NCBI RefSeq assembly: GCF_035956715.1
Contig: NZ_CP108381.1
Location: 5,302,001 to 5,366,000, forward strand
Length of the DNA: 64,000 nt
DNA from: Nocardia sp. NBC_01329
GTDB lineage: Bacteria; Actinomycetota; Actinomycetes; Mycobacteriales; Mycobacteriaceae
Reading direction: 5' to 3'
In this document: in pieces, positions 17,878 through 27,411 of the stretch
How positions within the stretch are numbered: the first letter of the stretch is position 1
How the letters are laid out: each line of letters starts with the position of its first letter
Notes under the pieces: model-generated
Databases searched by the model: none
The model's input: the letters and a program-made list of their open reading frames with translations, nothing else
Told to the model about the DNA's origin: nothing
Translations under genes and position numbers: made by a program

Positions 17878-17921
17878 ACAGCGTTGAGGTGTCGTACCGA
17901 CAGCGTTGAGGTGTCGTACCG
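17878..17921. repeat. tandem 22-bp direct repeat
   Basis: Two identical 22-bp units (17878-17899, 17900-17921) beginning ACAGCGTTGAGG and ending TCGTACCG. They lie in a convergent gap between the PH-like gene and the DUF1266 gene. Function unknown. Confidence 0.8.
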
Positions 17922-17948
17922 TTCGGCCTACCCCCTGCGTCTCCGGTC

Positions 17949-18764
17949 CTAGGACAAGCCGATGCGGCGCCACGGGCTGGTAGGGCGGAACCAGAGGCGC
18001 AGCAGTTCCTGGCGACGATCGACGCCGCCGTCCTTCAGTTCGGCCAAGTCCTCGCAGGCTTGCCAATAGGTCCAGCCGGTGAGGTAGGCGTCCCCGAACT
18101 GCCGCCAGTTGCGGTATTTGCGCTGGGCCAACGGCAGCGCCCGGCCCAGGTAGTCCCACGCCACATCGTTCTCGATATAGCCGGCCGTATAGGACATGCG
18201 CGCGACGGCGACCACCCGGGCGAGGTCCCAGGCGTGGATATCGGCGGGTAGCGGCCGGGACAGATGATCGGTGAAGCCGATCTTGATCGCCTGGGACCAG
18301 ATGTCGTAGTCACGCACCAGCGCCTCGGAATTGTCGATACCCCGGAACGAGGCGACCTGGCGTAGAAAGGCGCGGTGCCGATCGGCGCGCTCGCCGAACC
18401 GGTCCCGTTCGCTGGCATTCAGCGAAGCGGTGACCAGCGGATGCACCAGGGCGTACAGCGGGGCGTGCATACCTTCGAGCAGCTGTTCCATGGAGGCGCG
18501 GGCCTCGGTGCCGTCGGTGATGCCCCAGGCGCCGGTGAGGGTGTCGATAGCCAGTTCACGCCGGTCGCCGAGGGGATGATCGCGTTCCGGGCCCAGCAGC
18601 AGCGCATCGTGGAAGGCGTCCCAGCGCGCCGAGTAGAAGGCGCCCAGCGACAACGCGCGCAGGCGATCGTCCTCGATCTGCGCACCGGACCAATGGTCTT
18701 CCTCGCGCTTGTCGAGCTCCGGATAGGGAAAGGGGGTCGGCGTGGGCAATCCGGCAGCAGCCAT
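17949..18764 (-). CDS. DUF1266 domain protein
   Basis: Predicted cytosolic all-helical protein of 271 residues. The C-terminal half carries the DUF1266 signature HAWDLARVVAVARMSYTAGYI, then NDVAWDYL and NWRQFGDAYLTGWTYW. DUF1266 proteins are often found near polymorphic toxin or YbeU/YbeR-like loci, but no toxin domain is visible here. It reads convergently with the PH-like gene and divergently from the DUF2277 gene. Function unknown. Confidence 0.75.
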   Translation of the reverse strand: MAAAGLPTPTPFPYPELDKREEDHWSGAQIEDDRLRALSLGAFYSARWDAFHDALLLGPERDHPLGDRRELAIDTLTGAWGITDGTEARASMEQLLEGMHAPLYALVHPLVTASLNASERDRFGERADRHRAFLRQVASFRGIDNSEALVRDYDIWSQAIKIGFTDHLSRPLPADIHAWDLARVVAVARMSYTAGYIENDVAWDYLGRALPLAQRKYRNWRQFGDAYLTGWTYWQACEDLAELKDGGVDRRQELLRLWFRPTSPWRRIGLS

Positions 18765-18866
18765 ACCGTGAGTCTAGGTCCAAGGCCACCCGCCGGTCCG
18801 GGCAATGTGTTTTCACATTTGTTCCTTGCCCTGTCACCGGCCCTGTTCCAGCGCTAATGTGCATTC

Positions 18867-19121
18867 ATGTGTAGAAACATCACCGTCTTGCGAGGTCTGG
18901 AACCCGCCGCTACCGAGCAGGAGATCTATGCCGCCGCACTGCAGTATGTGCGCAAAGTCGGTGGGCTGACCGGGCTGAGTTCGGCCACCAAACCCGCGGT
19001 GGACAAAGCCGTCGCCGCCGTCGCGGCAGCCACCACCGATTTGCTCGCCGAATTACCCGACCGCCGGGTGCCCCCGGCAACCGAGCCGCCACTGCGCCGG
19101 TTGGCTCGCGAACCCCAGTAG
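18867..19121 (+). CDS. DUF2277 domain protein
   Basis: Small protein of 84 residues starting MCRNITVLRG, then EQEIYAAALQYVRKVGGL and LLAELP. This matches the DUF2277 family throughout. Cys2 is invariant in the family, but no function is known. A -10 TAATGT (18855-18860) ends 6 nt before the ATG, so the transcript is probably leaderless. It reads divergently from the DUF1266 gene. Confidence 0.85.
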   Translation: MCRNITVLRGLEPAATEQEIYAAALQYVRKVGGLTGLSSATKPAVDKAVAAVAAATTDLLAELPDRRVPPATEPPLRRLAREPQ

Positions 19122-19245
19122 ATCCCGGCATCGGACACCGCGACCGGGCGCGGTGTCTCGCACAGTGTGTCACGATCGAACCGGTGAGCTGATTCACATT
19201 TTGTCAGCCACAGCGGTTCCGAGCACGACGCAGTGGGAGAACGCA

Positions 19246-20838
19246 GTGACCAAAACCGAATCGGGACAACCCGATGCCATGGCGAAAACCGTGGATACGC
19301 CCGCGGACTCGGAGATCCGAGTCTTGAATCCCGCCACCGGCGAGGTGGTCGGCTCGGTAGCCGATATGTCCGCCGAGCAGGTCGTCACGGCCATCGCCGA
19401 GCTCCGTGAGCACCAGCGCGAATGGCAGGCCATCGGCGCCGACAAGCGCAAAGAATGGCTACTCGAACTCCAGGACTGGATCATCGACAACACCGAGGTG
19501 CTGGCCGATGTTCTGCAGTCCGAGACAGGTAAACCGCGGGTGGATTCGCTCATCGACCCGATCTTCGGCAGCGACCTCATCGGCTATTACGCGCGCCGTG
19601 CCGCCAAATTCCTCGCCGACGAACATCCCGCCCCGCACAGTCCGCTGGCCCGGGTGAAACGGCTGACCACAGTATTCGAGCCGTATCCGGTGGTCGGTGT
19701 GATCACTCCGTGGAATTTCCCGCTGGCCATGCCGCTGCTCGATGTGATCCCGGCCCTGGCCGCCGGCGCCGCGGTGATCTTGAAACCCTCCGAGGTGACT
19801 CCCCTGTCCGCGCTCGAACTCGCCCGCGGCTGGGCCGCGATCGGTGCGCCTCCGGTGCTCTCGGTGGTCACCGGCGCGGGCACTACCGGCGCGGCGGTGG
19901 TCGAGCACGCCGATTACATCCAGTTCACCGGATCCACCGCGACCGGCCGCCGGATCGCCGCCGCGTGCGCCGCCCGGATGGTTCCCTACAGCCTGGAACT
20001 CGGCGGTAAGGATCCGGCGATCGTGCTCGCCGACGCCGACCTCGACCGCGCCGCGCACGGGATCGCCTTCGGCGGCATGTTCAATTCCGGGCAGGTCTGC
20101 ATCTCGGTGGAACGGGTCTATGTGGAGGAACCCGTCTACGACGAGTTCGTCGCGAAACTGACCGCGAACGTCAAGGCCCTGCGACAGGGTCGCGACGATC
20201 GCACTCCGCGCAACGATGTGGGCGCCATGGCCAACGAGAGCCAGGTCGGCATAGTCACACGGCATATCGACGAGGCGGTGGCCGCGGGCGCGAAGGTGCT
20301 GACCGGCGGTAAGCGTACGGGTGTGGGCACCTTCTTCGAACCCACAGTTCTCGTGGATGTGGACCACAGCATGTCGTGTATCACCGAGGAGACCTTCGGA
20401 CCGACCCTGCCGGTGATGAAGGTGGTCGACGAGGCGGAGGCCGTCCGGCTGGCCAACGACTCCGTGTACGGACTGTCTGCGACAGTCTGGACCGGGGACA
20501 AGGCGCGCGGCGAACGAGTGGCCCGGGCGCTGAACGCGGGCGCGGTCAATATCAACGATGTCTTCGCGAACCTGTTCAATTTCGCGCTCCCGATGGGCGG
20601 CTGGGGCGATTCCGGCGTCGGTGCCCGCTGGGGCGGCCCGAACGGGGTGCGCAAGTACTGCCGGGCCAAGGCGATCACCACACCGATACTGCCCACCCAG
20701 GAGCGCGAACTCACCTGGATGCCCTACGACCTCAACAAGGTCCTGATCGGGCTGGGTGCCATGCGCGCGGCCGGAGCGCGCGGAATGCGCCGGATCGATA
20801 TCGGCGCATTGCTGCGACTCAAGGGAGACAACCGGTGA
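19246..20838 (+). CDS. NAD(P)-dependent aldehyde dehydrogenase, succinic-semialdehyde type
   Basis: Oxidises an aldehyde to the acid; closest in layout to mycobacterial GabD2. 530 residues. Cofactor loop ITPWNFPLAMP, catalytic Glu in SLELGGKDPAI, catalytic Cys in NSGQVCISVERVYV, and EETFGPTLPV toward the C-terminus. The GTG at 19246 is chosen because GGGAG precedes it; an in-frame ATG at 19153 would add 31 unconserved residues. It overlaps the SDR gene by 4 nt (GTGA), so the pair forms an operon, perhaps an alcohol/ketone-to-acid route. Substrate is not determined. Confidence 0.88.
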   Translation: MTKTESGQPDAMAKTVDTPADSEIRVLNPATGEVVGSVADMSAEQVVTAIAELREHQREWQAIGADKRKEWLLELQDWIIDNTEVLADVLQSETGKPRVDSLIDPIFGSDLIGYYARRAAKFLADEHPAPHSPLARVKRLTTVFEPYPVVGVITPWNFPLAMPLLDVIPALAAGAAVILKPSEVTPLSALELARGWAAIGAPPVLSVVTGAGTTGAAVVEHADYIQFTGSTATGRRIAAACAARMVPYSLELGGKDPAIVLADADLDRAAHGIAFGGMFNSGQVCISVERVYVEEPVYDEFVAKLTANVKALRQGRDDRTPRNDVGAMANESQVGIVTRHIDEAVAAGAKVLTGGKRTGVGTFFEPTVLVDVDHSMSCITEETFGPTLPVMKVVDEAEAVRLANDSVYGLSATVWTGDKARGERVARALNAGAVNINDVFANLFNFALPMGGWGDSGVGARWGGPNGVRKYCRAKAITTPILPTQERELTWMPYDLNKVLIGLGAMRAAGARGMRRIDIGALLRLKGDNR

Positions 20839-21668
20839 GCAAGACCGAGTCCATTCGCGGCAAGGTAGTTGTCATCACCGGCGGTGCTCGGGGCATCGGA
20901 CTGGCCACCGCCGTCGCCCTGAAGAAACTGGGTGCCGAGATCGCGATCGGCGATATCGACGAGAGAACGGTCAAGGAATCGGGAAACGACCACGATTTCG
21001 ACTATTACGCCCGGCTCGATGTGACCGATATCCAGTCCTTCACCACGTTCCTCGACGATGTGGAACGGGAAGTCGGGCCGATCGACGTCCTGATCAACAA
21101 TGCCGGCATCATGCCGACGGGACGGCTGGTCGAGGAAACCGACCAGGTCACCCGTCGAATCCTGGAAATCAATGTCTACGGCGTGATCTTGGGATCCAAG
21201 ATCGCCCTGGCCCGCATGCTCGCGCGCGGGAAGGGACACATCATCAATATCGCCTCACTCGCCGGCGAGACGCATATCCCGGGTCTGGCCACCTACAACG
21301 CCTCCAAGCACGCGGTGCTCGGCTTCACCGATACGCTCCGCGAGGAGTACCGGGGCACGGGTGTGGCCTTCTCGTCGGTGCTGCCGACGCTGACCAATAC
21401 CGAGCTCGGTTCCGGAGTGGCGGCACCGAAGGGCCTACCCGCGGCGGAACCGGAGGATATCGCCGCGGCGGTGGTCCGGCTCATCGCCAAGCCCCGGTCC
21501 AAGGCGCGGGTCACCCGGGCGGCGGGCGCCATGTCGGTGTTCGTGAATCTGCTGCCGCAGTCGGTGGGCGACGCGCTGGGTCGATCGATGGGATCGGCGC
21601 AGACCTTCCTCGACGATGTGGACGCCGATGAACGCAAAGCCTACGAAGAGCGCGTCCGGGGCGACTGA
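20835..21668 (+). CDS. short-chain dehydrogenase/reductase
   Basis: Classical SDR of 277 residues. Cofactor motif TGGARGIG near the N-terminus, NNAG at about residue 88, and the catalytic Ser with YNASK (Tyr-x-x-x-Lys). The C-terminal 60 residues (KARVTRAAGAMSVFVNLLPQ) may associate with the membrane. Acidic DIDE after the second strand favours NAD(H). GTG start overlapping the aldehyde dehydrogenase stop. Likely substrates are alcohols or ketones handled with the upstream dehydrogenase. Confidence 0.88.
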   Translation: MSKTESIRGKVVVITGGARGIGLATAVALKKLGAEIAIGDIDERTVKESGNDHDFDYYARLDVTDIQSFTTFLDDVEREVGPIDVLINNAGIMPTGRLVEETDQVTRRILEINVYGVILGSKIALARMLARGKGHIINIASLAGETHIPGLATYNASKHAVLGFTDTLREEYRGTGVAFSSVLPTLTNTELGSGVAAPKGLPAAEPEDIAAAVVRLIAKPRSKARVTRAAGAMSVFVNLLPQSVGDALGRSMGSAQTFLDDVDADERKAYEERVRGD

Positions 21669-22083
21669 GACCCGGCCGCGCACCGCGCCGCGGCTCGCCG
21701 GTAACGGGCCGCGGCGCCCGCTTGCGCGTACCGAAACCGTACCGAAACCATATTGTGATCAACGTCACTTGACGGGGGTGGTCGAGGGGAGAGGGTCACG
21801 GAACCCGCACCCGCGACAGCCCCCACAGCGTTTCGGGATCCCATCGGCCGAGGTGGCAGCACACGCTGGACGAACAGCTCTACCACGACAAACGCCGCAC
21901 ATTTTACGTTGTTTCGCCCGGCAACGGCCGACAGTCGGCGATGCGAAGAACTCATGATGCACATCACCGCGCCGCCCCATAAGCTGTCACTAACAAACCT
22001 GCTGACTGTTTCTGGCCCGGTATGCAGACCCACCGAACAAATTAGGGCTGGAAATTCAGCAACGATTCTGATAGCAAGGTGCT
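21669..22083. other. intergenic region upstream of the LysR gene
   Basis: 415 bases without a convincing gene. The right half is AT-rich for this genome (TAAGCTGTCACTAACAAACC, CAAATTAGGGCTG) and probably holds the LysR promoter. No divergent target gene is present, so the LysR operator could not be placed. Confidence 0.35.
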
Positions 22084-22968
22084 ATGGACCCGCATTTGCG
22101 CGATCTGCGGTATTTCGTCGCCGTCGCCGAGGAACTGCACTTCACCAACGCCGCCCAGCGGCTGCACATCGCCCAACCGACCCTGTCGCGTCAAATCCGA
22201 CAGCTGGAACGTCAGCTCGATGTGGTCCTGTTCGATCGCAACCAGCGCAGTGTCGCGCTCACGGTTGCGGGTAAGGAGCTGCTCAGCGGCGCCCGCAAGA
22301 TCCTGGAACTCTGGGAGACCACCAACGGCTCACTCCAGGAGGCGGGCGAAGTACTGCGCGTCGGCCTGCAATCGACGCTGGGCCGCGGACTGCTGCACGA
22401 TCTCGAGAGCGCCAGCGGCCACCGACTGGCGTTGCACCCCGCCGCCTGGACCGACTCATCCAGCGGGCTCGCCGGTCGCCAAGCCGATCTGGCGCTGGTC
22501 TGGCTTCCGTTACCCGATCCCAACCGCTACCGCTGGCAGGTGCTGCGGACCGAGCGCCGCTGGGTGCTCCTACCGGAGAACCATCCTCGCGCCGGTCAGG
22601 AAATGATCGATTTCGCGGACCTGCTCGACGAACGGTTCATCGCCCTGCCCGCCGAAGCCGGCGCGGTCCGCGATTTCTGGCTCGGCAACGATGCCCGCAA
22701 CGGCCGTCCCGCCACCATCGGCGCGGAAGCCGCCACCCCCGAGGATCGCCTCGAGGCTGTCGGGCTGGGGCTGGGGCTGTGCCTGCTGGCCGAGAACAAT
22801 GTGCCGATGTACCGCTGGCCGGGACTCACCGCGCGCCCCGTCACCGGACTGCCGCCGTGCGAACTCGCGGTCGCCTGGCGCGCCGACGACTCCCGGCCGA
22901 CCATCCTCGAATTCGGTGAGCGGGCCGTTTCCGGGGGCTTCGCGGCACCGCCGGCCATCCCGGCCTGA
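22084..22968 (+). CDS. LysR-family transcriptional regulator
   Basis: 294 residues. The N-terminal winged HTH (residues 1-65) carries LHFTNAAQRLHIAQPTLSRQI and LFDRNQRSVALTVAGKELL. The effector domain follows from about residue 90, in two alpha/beta lobes. AAGG lies 5 nt before the ATG. LysR regulators commonly act on a divergent neighbour, but the upstream genes are co-oriented, so its target may be distant or itself. It ends in a shared terminator with hpt. Confidence 0.9.
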   Translation: MDPHLRDLRYFVAVAEELHFTNAAQRLHIAQPTLSRQIRQLERQLDVVLFDRNQRSVALTVAGKELLSGARKILELWETTNGSLQEAGEVLRVGLQSTLGRGLLHDLESASGHRLALHPAAWTDSSSGLAGRQADLALVWLPLPDPNRYRWQVLRTERRWVLLPENHPRAGQEMIDFADLLDERFIALPAEAGAVRDFWLGNDARNGRPATIGAEAATPEDRLEAVGLGLGLCLLAENNVPMYRWPGLTARPVTGLPPCELAVAWRADDSRPTILEFGERAVSGGFAAPPAIPA

Positions 22969-22973
22969 TACTC

Positions 22974-23023
22974 CTGAACCCGCGTGTGGGGGTGGAAACC
23001 GCCCACCCCCACACGCGGTTCAG
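22974..23023. terminator. bidirectional terminator between LysR gene and hpt
   Basis: CTGAACCCGCGTGTGGGGGTGG (22974-22995) pairs with CCACCCCCACACGCGGTTCAG (23003-23023) with a single bulged base, a stem of about 21 bp. It begins 6 nt after the LysR stop and its right arm includes the hpt stop codon (23022-23020), so one hairpin ends both convergent transcripts. Confidence 0.85.
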
Positions 23024-23583
23024 GCCTGTTCGCCGCCGTAGACCCGCGGATGCAGGGTGCCGATATAAGGCAGATCCCGGTACCGCTCGGCGTAGTCGAG
23101 TCCGTAACCGACCACGAACTCGTTCGGAATGTCGAACCCGACATTGGCGACCTCGACCTGAGTTCGCAGGGCATCCGGTTTACGCAGCAGGGTCACCACC
23201 TCGAGCGAGGCGGGGTTGCGGGTGGAGAGATTGCGCATCAGCCAAGACAGCGTGAGGCCCGAGTCGATGATGTCCTCGACGATGAGCACGTTGCGGCCGG
23301 CGATGTCCTTGTCCAGGTCCTTCATGATGCGCACCACACCCGAGGACGATGTGGACGAACCATAGGACGAGACGGCCATGAACTCCAGCTGCGTCGGTAT
23401 GGGCAGAGCCTTCGCCAGGTCCGTCATGAAGAAGATCGCGCCTTTGAGCACGCCGACCAGCAGTAGATCGCCCTCCGGCGCGTCGGCCGGGTACCGCTTG
23501 GCGATCAGCTCGGCCAGTTCACTGACCTTCACCGCGATTTGCTCTTCGGTGATCAGGACCGAATCGATATCGTCCCCGTACAC
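23020..23583 (-). CDS. hpt: hypoxanthine phosphoribosyltransferase
   Basis: Purine salvage: makes IMP/GMP from hypoxanthine or guanine and PRPP. About 187 residues from the GTG at 23583; a TTG at 23631 would extend it and overlap tilS by 29 nt. PRPP motif VLIVEDIIDSGLTLSWL, substrate loop SSYGSSTSSSG, and purine-binding IPNEFVVGYGLDYAERYR. AAGGGA lies upstream of the chosen GTG. It follows tilS on the same strand, an arrangement conserved across actinobacteria. Confidence 0.93.
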   Translation of the reverse strand: MYGDDIDSVLITEEQIAVKVSELAELIAKRYPADAPEGDLLLVGVLKGAIFFMTDLAKALPIPTQLEFMAVSSYGSSTSSSGVVRIMKDLDKDIAGRNVLIVEDIIDSGLTLSWLMRNLSTRNPASLEVVTLLRKPDALRTQVEVANVGFDIPNEFVVGYGLDYAERYRDLPYIGTLHPRVYGGEQA

Positions 23584-23602
23584 GTCAACTGGTTTCCCTT
23601 CG

Positions 23603-24604
23603 CTATCGGCGCTCCCGATCGGTGCGGGCAAGTGTCAGCCTGCCATGCTCGCGAATCACGACCAACCGGGTCCCCCGCTCACCGCCGCTCACCGCGACCC
23701 CACCCTGCCCGCGCCAGGCCACCACCAGCTCATCGATTCCGCGCAGATGTGTTGCGGTCACCGCCGGCACACCGTGGGCCAGCAGCCACGCCCGCACCGC
23801 CCGCCGCCGCACCGCGGGAGCCGCCGGCGCCAGCACCTCGCACTCCGGCGCCCCGGCCCCAGCTCGCAGCAGCAGCTCGCCGGCGAACCCGTCGAGGGCG
23901 GCGTTGTCGTCGCGTAGTTGTTCGGCGGTCCGGGCCAGCGCGAGCGCCGCGGTCCCCCCGAGTACATCCTCGAGCAGTGGCAGCACTTCGGTGCGTAGCC
24001 GAACCCGGGTGAACTCCGGTGCGTTGTTGTGCGGGTCCTCGTACGGGGTCAGGCCGAGGTCCGCGCAGAACTGCCGGGTCGCTTCCCGCCGGACCCCCAG
24101 CAGCGGCCGGCCCCACGGGGCGTCGTCCGGCGCCATCCCCTGGATGGAACGCGCACCCGACCCCCGCCCGAGACCCAGCAACACGGTTTCGGCCTGATCG
24201 TCGAGGGTGTGGCCGAGCAGTACCGGCAAACCCGCACGCGCGCTGTCCAGCGCCGCGTAGCGCGCGGCCCGTGCCGCGGCCTCCATCCCACCGGGCCCGG
24301 TCACATCGACGGGCAGTACCCGCACCGAGCGGCAGCCGAGGATGCGCGCCGTCGCCGCGGCCGTCGCCGCCACCTCATCGGACCCGGCCTGCAACCGGTG
24401 ATCTACAACGAGGGCATGCACTTCCGCGGATTCGGCGAGCGCGGCACCGGTGAGGGCCAGCGAATCCGCCCCGCCCGAAAGCGCCACGGCCACCCGCCCA
24501 TCCTCGGGTCCGAAACCGGTCAGCCACGCCCGGAGAGCATGGCGCACACCCAGTACCGCGGGTGTCTCCGGTAACCGGATCGGCCGCTGTTCGGCGGGAC
24601 GCAC
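23603..24604 (-). CDS. tilS: tRNA(Ile)-lysidine synthetase
   Basis: Converts C34 to lysidine in tRNA-Ile(CAU) so it reads AUA. 333 residues. The PP-loop ATP motif is VALSGGADSLAL at about residue 36, followed by LVVDHRLQAGSDE, LLGHTLDDQAETVLLGL and the NAPEFTRVRLR segment. The GTG at 24604 leaves 4 nt to the upstream gene; the frame continues into that gene but such an extension is rejected. Essential in most bacteria. Confidence 0.92.
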   Translation of the reverse strand: MRPAEQRPIRLPETPAVLGVRHALRAWLTGFGPEDGRVAVALSGGADSLALTGAALAESAEVHALVVDHRLQAGSDEVAATAAATARILGCRSVRVLPVDVTGPGGMEAAARAARYAALDSARAGLPVLLGHTLDDQAETVLLGLGRGSGARSIQGMAPDDAPWGRPLLGVRREATRQFCADLGLTPYEDPHNNAPEFTRVRLRTEVLPLLEDVLGGTAALALARTAEQLRDDNAALDGFAGELLLRAGAGAPECEVLAPAAPAVRRRAVRAWLLAHGVPAVTATHLRGIDELVVAWRGQGGVAVSGGERGTRLVVIREHGRLTLARTDRERR

Positions 24605-24608
24605 CCGC

Positions 24609-25721
24609 TCAGTCCAGGACTCGGGCGATCCAGCGCCGCGGTTCGTCGATCTCGTCGGTACGCGGCAGCGTGTCCGCATCGGTCCACACCACGTTGAACC
24701 GCTCCATTCCGACAGTGCCCACCACCTCGTCGACGAAAGCCTTACCGCGCACGTACTGGGCCACCTTCGCGTCGATACCCAGCAGCGCCCGCAGCAGGCG
24801 CTGCACCGGATTGGCGGGCCGGGTCCGGCGCCTGTCGAACGCCATCCGGATCTGCTCGACCGACGGCACCACACTCGGCCCCACCGCATCCATCACATGA
24901 TCGGCATGCCCCTCCAGCAATGTGCCCAACAGCAGCAGACGGTCCAGCGCCGCGCGCTGTTCCGGCGGCTGAGTCGCCCGCAGCAGCCCCACCACGCCAC
25001 GGGTGGCGGGATCGTCCGGAGCCTGGCCGCTACGCCGCAGTTTCAACTCCGTGAGCAGCCGGGACAGCATCTCCGTAGTGGCCTCGTCACCGATCTCGCC
25101 GAGCACTTCGACGTTGTCCCGCATATACCCGGCCAGCCAAGGCGAGGCCGAGAACTGGACCCGGTGGCAGACCTCGTGCAGGCAGACCCAGAGCCGGAAA
25201 TCGCTCGGTGCGACCCCCAGCACCCGCTCGACCCCGACGATATTGGGGGCCACCAGCAGCAGCGTGCCGTCGGGGCCGGTGAACGGGTCGTACTGACCCA
25301 GGATCGCGGTGGACAGGAACGCCAGCATGGCACCGACCTGCACCCCGGCGGGTTTACCGGTGAGCAGACCGGACTGTGCATCGGTGCCGGTACCGGTCAG
25401 TTGCGCCATGGAATCGGCCGCCGCCGCGATCCAGCCCGGCCGGTCGACGATCCGGGCCGCCGGTACGGGCTGATCGTCGAGCAGGCCGGTCACCGCGCGA
25501 ACGGGCGCCTCGGCGCGCACCGAAGCCTCGATGAGTTCGGCCACGGCCTGCTCCGCGAGCGGGCGAGGAGTCCGCGGGCCGGCCGGTACCAATACGGCAC
25601 CGGTACGGGCCGCCCAACGCCAATCCACCGACCCCGAGAACGTACGTCGCTCGTCGTCGGATCCCTCGGCCTCGGCCACGGTCCGGGCGCCGGGCCCGTC
25701 GGGACCTTGTCGAATCGTCAT
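24609..25721 (-). CDS. DUF2342 zinc-dependent metalloprotease family protein
   Basis: 370 residues. The metal-binding HExxH motif is WVCLHEVCHRVQF, and the distal EGHAD(HV) block is typical of the family (homologue of Rv3626c). The start MTIRQGPDG at 25721 has a strong GGAGGGCGC site. No signal peptide, so it acts in the cytosol; the substrate is unknown. It is coupled between dacB (15 nt) and tilS (4 nt). Confidence 0.85.
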   Translation of the reverse strand: MTIRQGPDGPGARTVAEAEGSDDERRTFSGSVDWRWAARTGAVLVPAGPRTPRPLAEQAVAELIEASVRAEAPVRAVTGLLDDQPVPAARIVDRPGWIAAAADSMAQLTGTGTDAQSGLLTGKPAGVQVGAMLAFLSTAILGQYDPFTGPDGTLLLVAPNIVGVERVLGVAPSDFRLWVCLHEVCHRVQFSASPWLAGYMRDNVEVLGEIGDEATTEMLSRLLTELKLRRSGQAPDDPATRGVVGLLRATQPPEQRAALDRLLLLGTLLEGHADHVMDAVGPSVVPSVEQIRMAFDRRRTRPANPVQRLLRALLGIDAKVAQYVRGKAFVDEVVGTVGMERFNVVWTDADTLPRTDEIDEPRRWIARVLD

Positions 25722-25735
25722 GCGCCCTCCAGCCG

Positions 25736-27220
25736 TCAGGAACATCCACAGTTGCGCAACGTGGCCGCGACGGCATCCAATGCGGGCCTGCTGACCTCCG
25801 GCGGCCGATCGCTCGACATCAGCGTGAAGGTCAGGACCCGGCCGTCACGATCCAGCACGTAACCAGCCAACGTACTGGCCACCGACAGAGTTCCGGTCTT
25901 GGCGCGCACCCACCCGGCACCGACCTGGTTCTGCGTGACATACCGGCTGCTCAGCGAGCCGGTACCACCCGCGACCGGCAGATAGTCCAGCATCGGCACC
26001 AAACGGCCGGACAACGTATCGGCGGCACTCTCGGGTCGGGTCTGCCGGCCCGCGCCCGCACCGAGAGGCGGCACGAGCGGAGCGGGCGCGCTGACGGTCG
26101 CCTCGGCTTCCGGCTCGGGCCCGGCAGCGGTAGTCAGGATCTGGTTCAGCAACCGAGCCGGAATCCGGTCGTCCACCGAGAGCCCGCTGCAGTCGAACAT
26201 CGTCACCCCGGTCATATCGAAGTTGTGCTCGGCGAGCACCGCCGCCACGGCGGCCGCGGCTCCTTCGAACGACATCGGCCGCCCGGTCGCCTGCGCGACC
26301 TCCCTGCCGATGGTCTCGGCCAACACATTGTCCGAATAGACCATCATGTCGCGCAGGCGGTCGCGCAGCGGTGCCGAAGCCACCTCACCGAGCCGCTTGG
26401 TGCCCTGCGGCGCCGTACCGAGCCGGACCCTGGCCGGGTCGAGCCCGAGTTCGGTGGCCAGTCGACGGCCCACATCCAGCGCCGGGCTCCCCGATCGCGG
26501 CGAATACTCACCCGCCGGATCGAGCCGGCCACCATCGAGCATCACCGGCTCGAGCGGCGCGATGGACCCGCCGGGAATATCGATCGGATCCCAGCCCCGC
26601 GCCATGGTCTGACCCGAATAGACGGAGGTGTCCACCACGATCGTGTCGGCCCGGATATCGGCCTCGCGCACTTGACCGGCCAGATCCAGCAGACTCGCGG
26701 CGCCCGGGTAGTACCCCTCGCCGCCCGGCTGCGCGGTGAGCGTCGGATCACCCGCGGCCACCAGCACGATCTCGTTCGGCGAGGCCCCCGCCACGACCTT
26801 GGTCTGCACCCGTTGTTCGGCGGGCAGCGTCAACAGCGCCGCCGCGGTGGTCATGATCTTGGCCGTCGACGACGGCACCCGCGGCTCGTCGGCCCGTTCG
26901 CTCCACAGCACGGTGCCACTCGCGGCATCGGTGACCGACCCGGCGAAACCACCCAGGTCGGGGCTCGCGGCCACCGGACCGAGCGCCGCCGCGATCCCCG
27001 CCGGGCTCGGCGCCGGCGCGGTATCCAGGGCGGGTGAGACTTCCGGCGACACCACCACCGGAGCGGGCGGCGCGGCGACAGTGAGGCCACCGCGCCGGAA
27101 CTCCGGCGTCCACGGCTTCAGGATCGCGGCGGCTACCGCCACCGCACCGGCCAGCACCACCAGCACGATGATCAACCATGTCCGTACGCCGCGGCGCCGG
27201 CGCCCGGCCGAACCGTTCAT
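25736..27220 (-). CDS. dacB: D-alanyl-D-alanine carboxypeptidase/endopeptidase (PBP4 type)
   Basis: Class C penicillin-binding protein trimming peptidoglycan stem peptides outside the membrane. About 494 residues. A basic head (GRRRRGVRTW) leads a single transmembrane anchor (LIIVLVVLAGAVAVAAAIL). Active-site triads: Ser-x-x-Lys in PSSTAKIM (Ser at about 118), SxN in VYSDNVLAE, and KTG in VRAKTGTLS. Start ATG 27220; several GTG codons just upstream are alternatives. It reads divergently from ppa. Confidence 0.93.
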   Translation of the reverse strand: MNGSAGRRRRGVRTWLIIVLVVLAGAVAVAAAILKPWTPEFRRGGLTVAAPPAPVVVSPEVSPALDTAPAPSPAGIAAALGPVAASPDLGGFAGSVTDAASGTVLWSERADEPRVPSSTAKIMTTAAALLTLPAEQRVQTKVVAGASPNEIVLVAAGDPTLTAQPGGEGYYPGAASLLDLAGQVREADIRADTIVVDTSVYSGQTMARGWDPIDIPGGSIAPLEPVMLDGGRLDPAGEYSPRSGSPALDVGRRLATELGLDPARVRLGTAPQGTKRLGEVASAPLRDRLRDMMVYSDNVLAETIGREVAQATGRPMSFEGAAAAVAAVLAEHNFDMTGVTMFDCSGLSVDDRIPARLLNQILTTAAGPEPEAEATVSAPAPLVPPLGAGAGRQTRPESAADTLSGRLVPMLDYLPVAGGTGSLSSRYVTQNQVGAGWVRAKTGTLSVASTLAGYVLDRDGRVLTFTLMSSDRPPEVSRPALDAVAATLRNCGCS

Positions 27221-27411
27221 ACTGCTGCCGCCCTGCACCACCACGTTGTCCGTCTTCTCCCTTGTCCCCAGCTATCACACCCGAGCCCCACTGAACCCAT
27301 GTGCCCGCCGACAACAATATCGGTGTTCGGCTACCGTTCTCGGCGAACAACCGGGTGCGGCGGCGAGACCGGGCACCACGGCGCATCGTGAGAGCAGCGA
27401 AAGGAGCTGGC

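Noticed and set aside
17878..17921. 22-bp direct repeat as an attachment site
   Set aside because: Units are tandem with nothing between them and no integrase is nearby.
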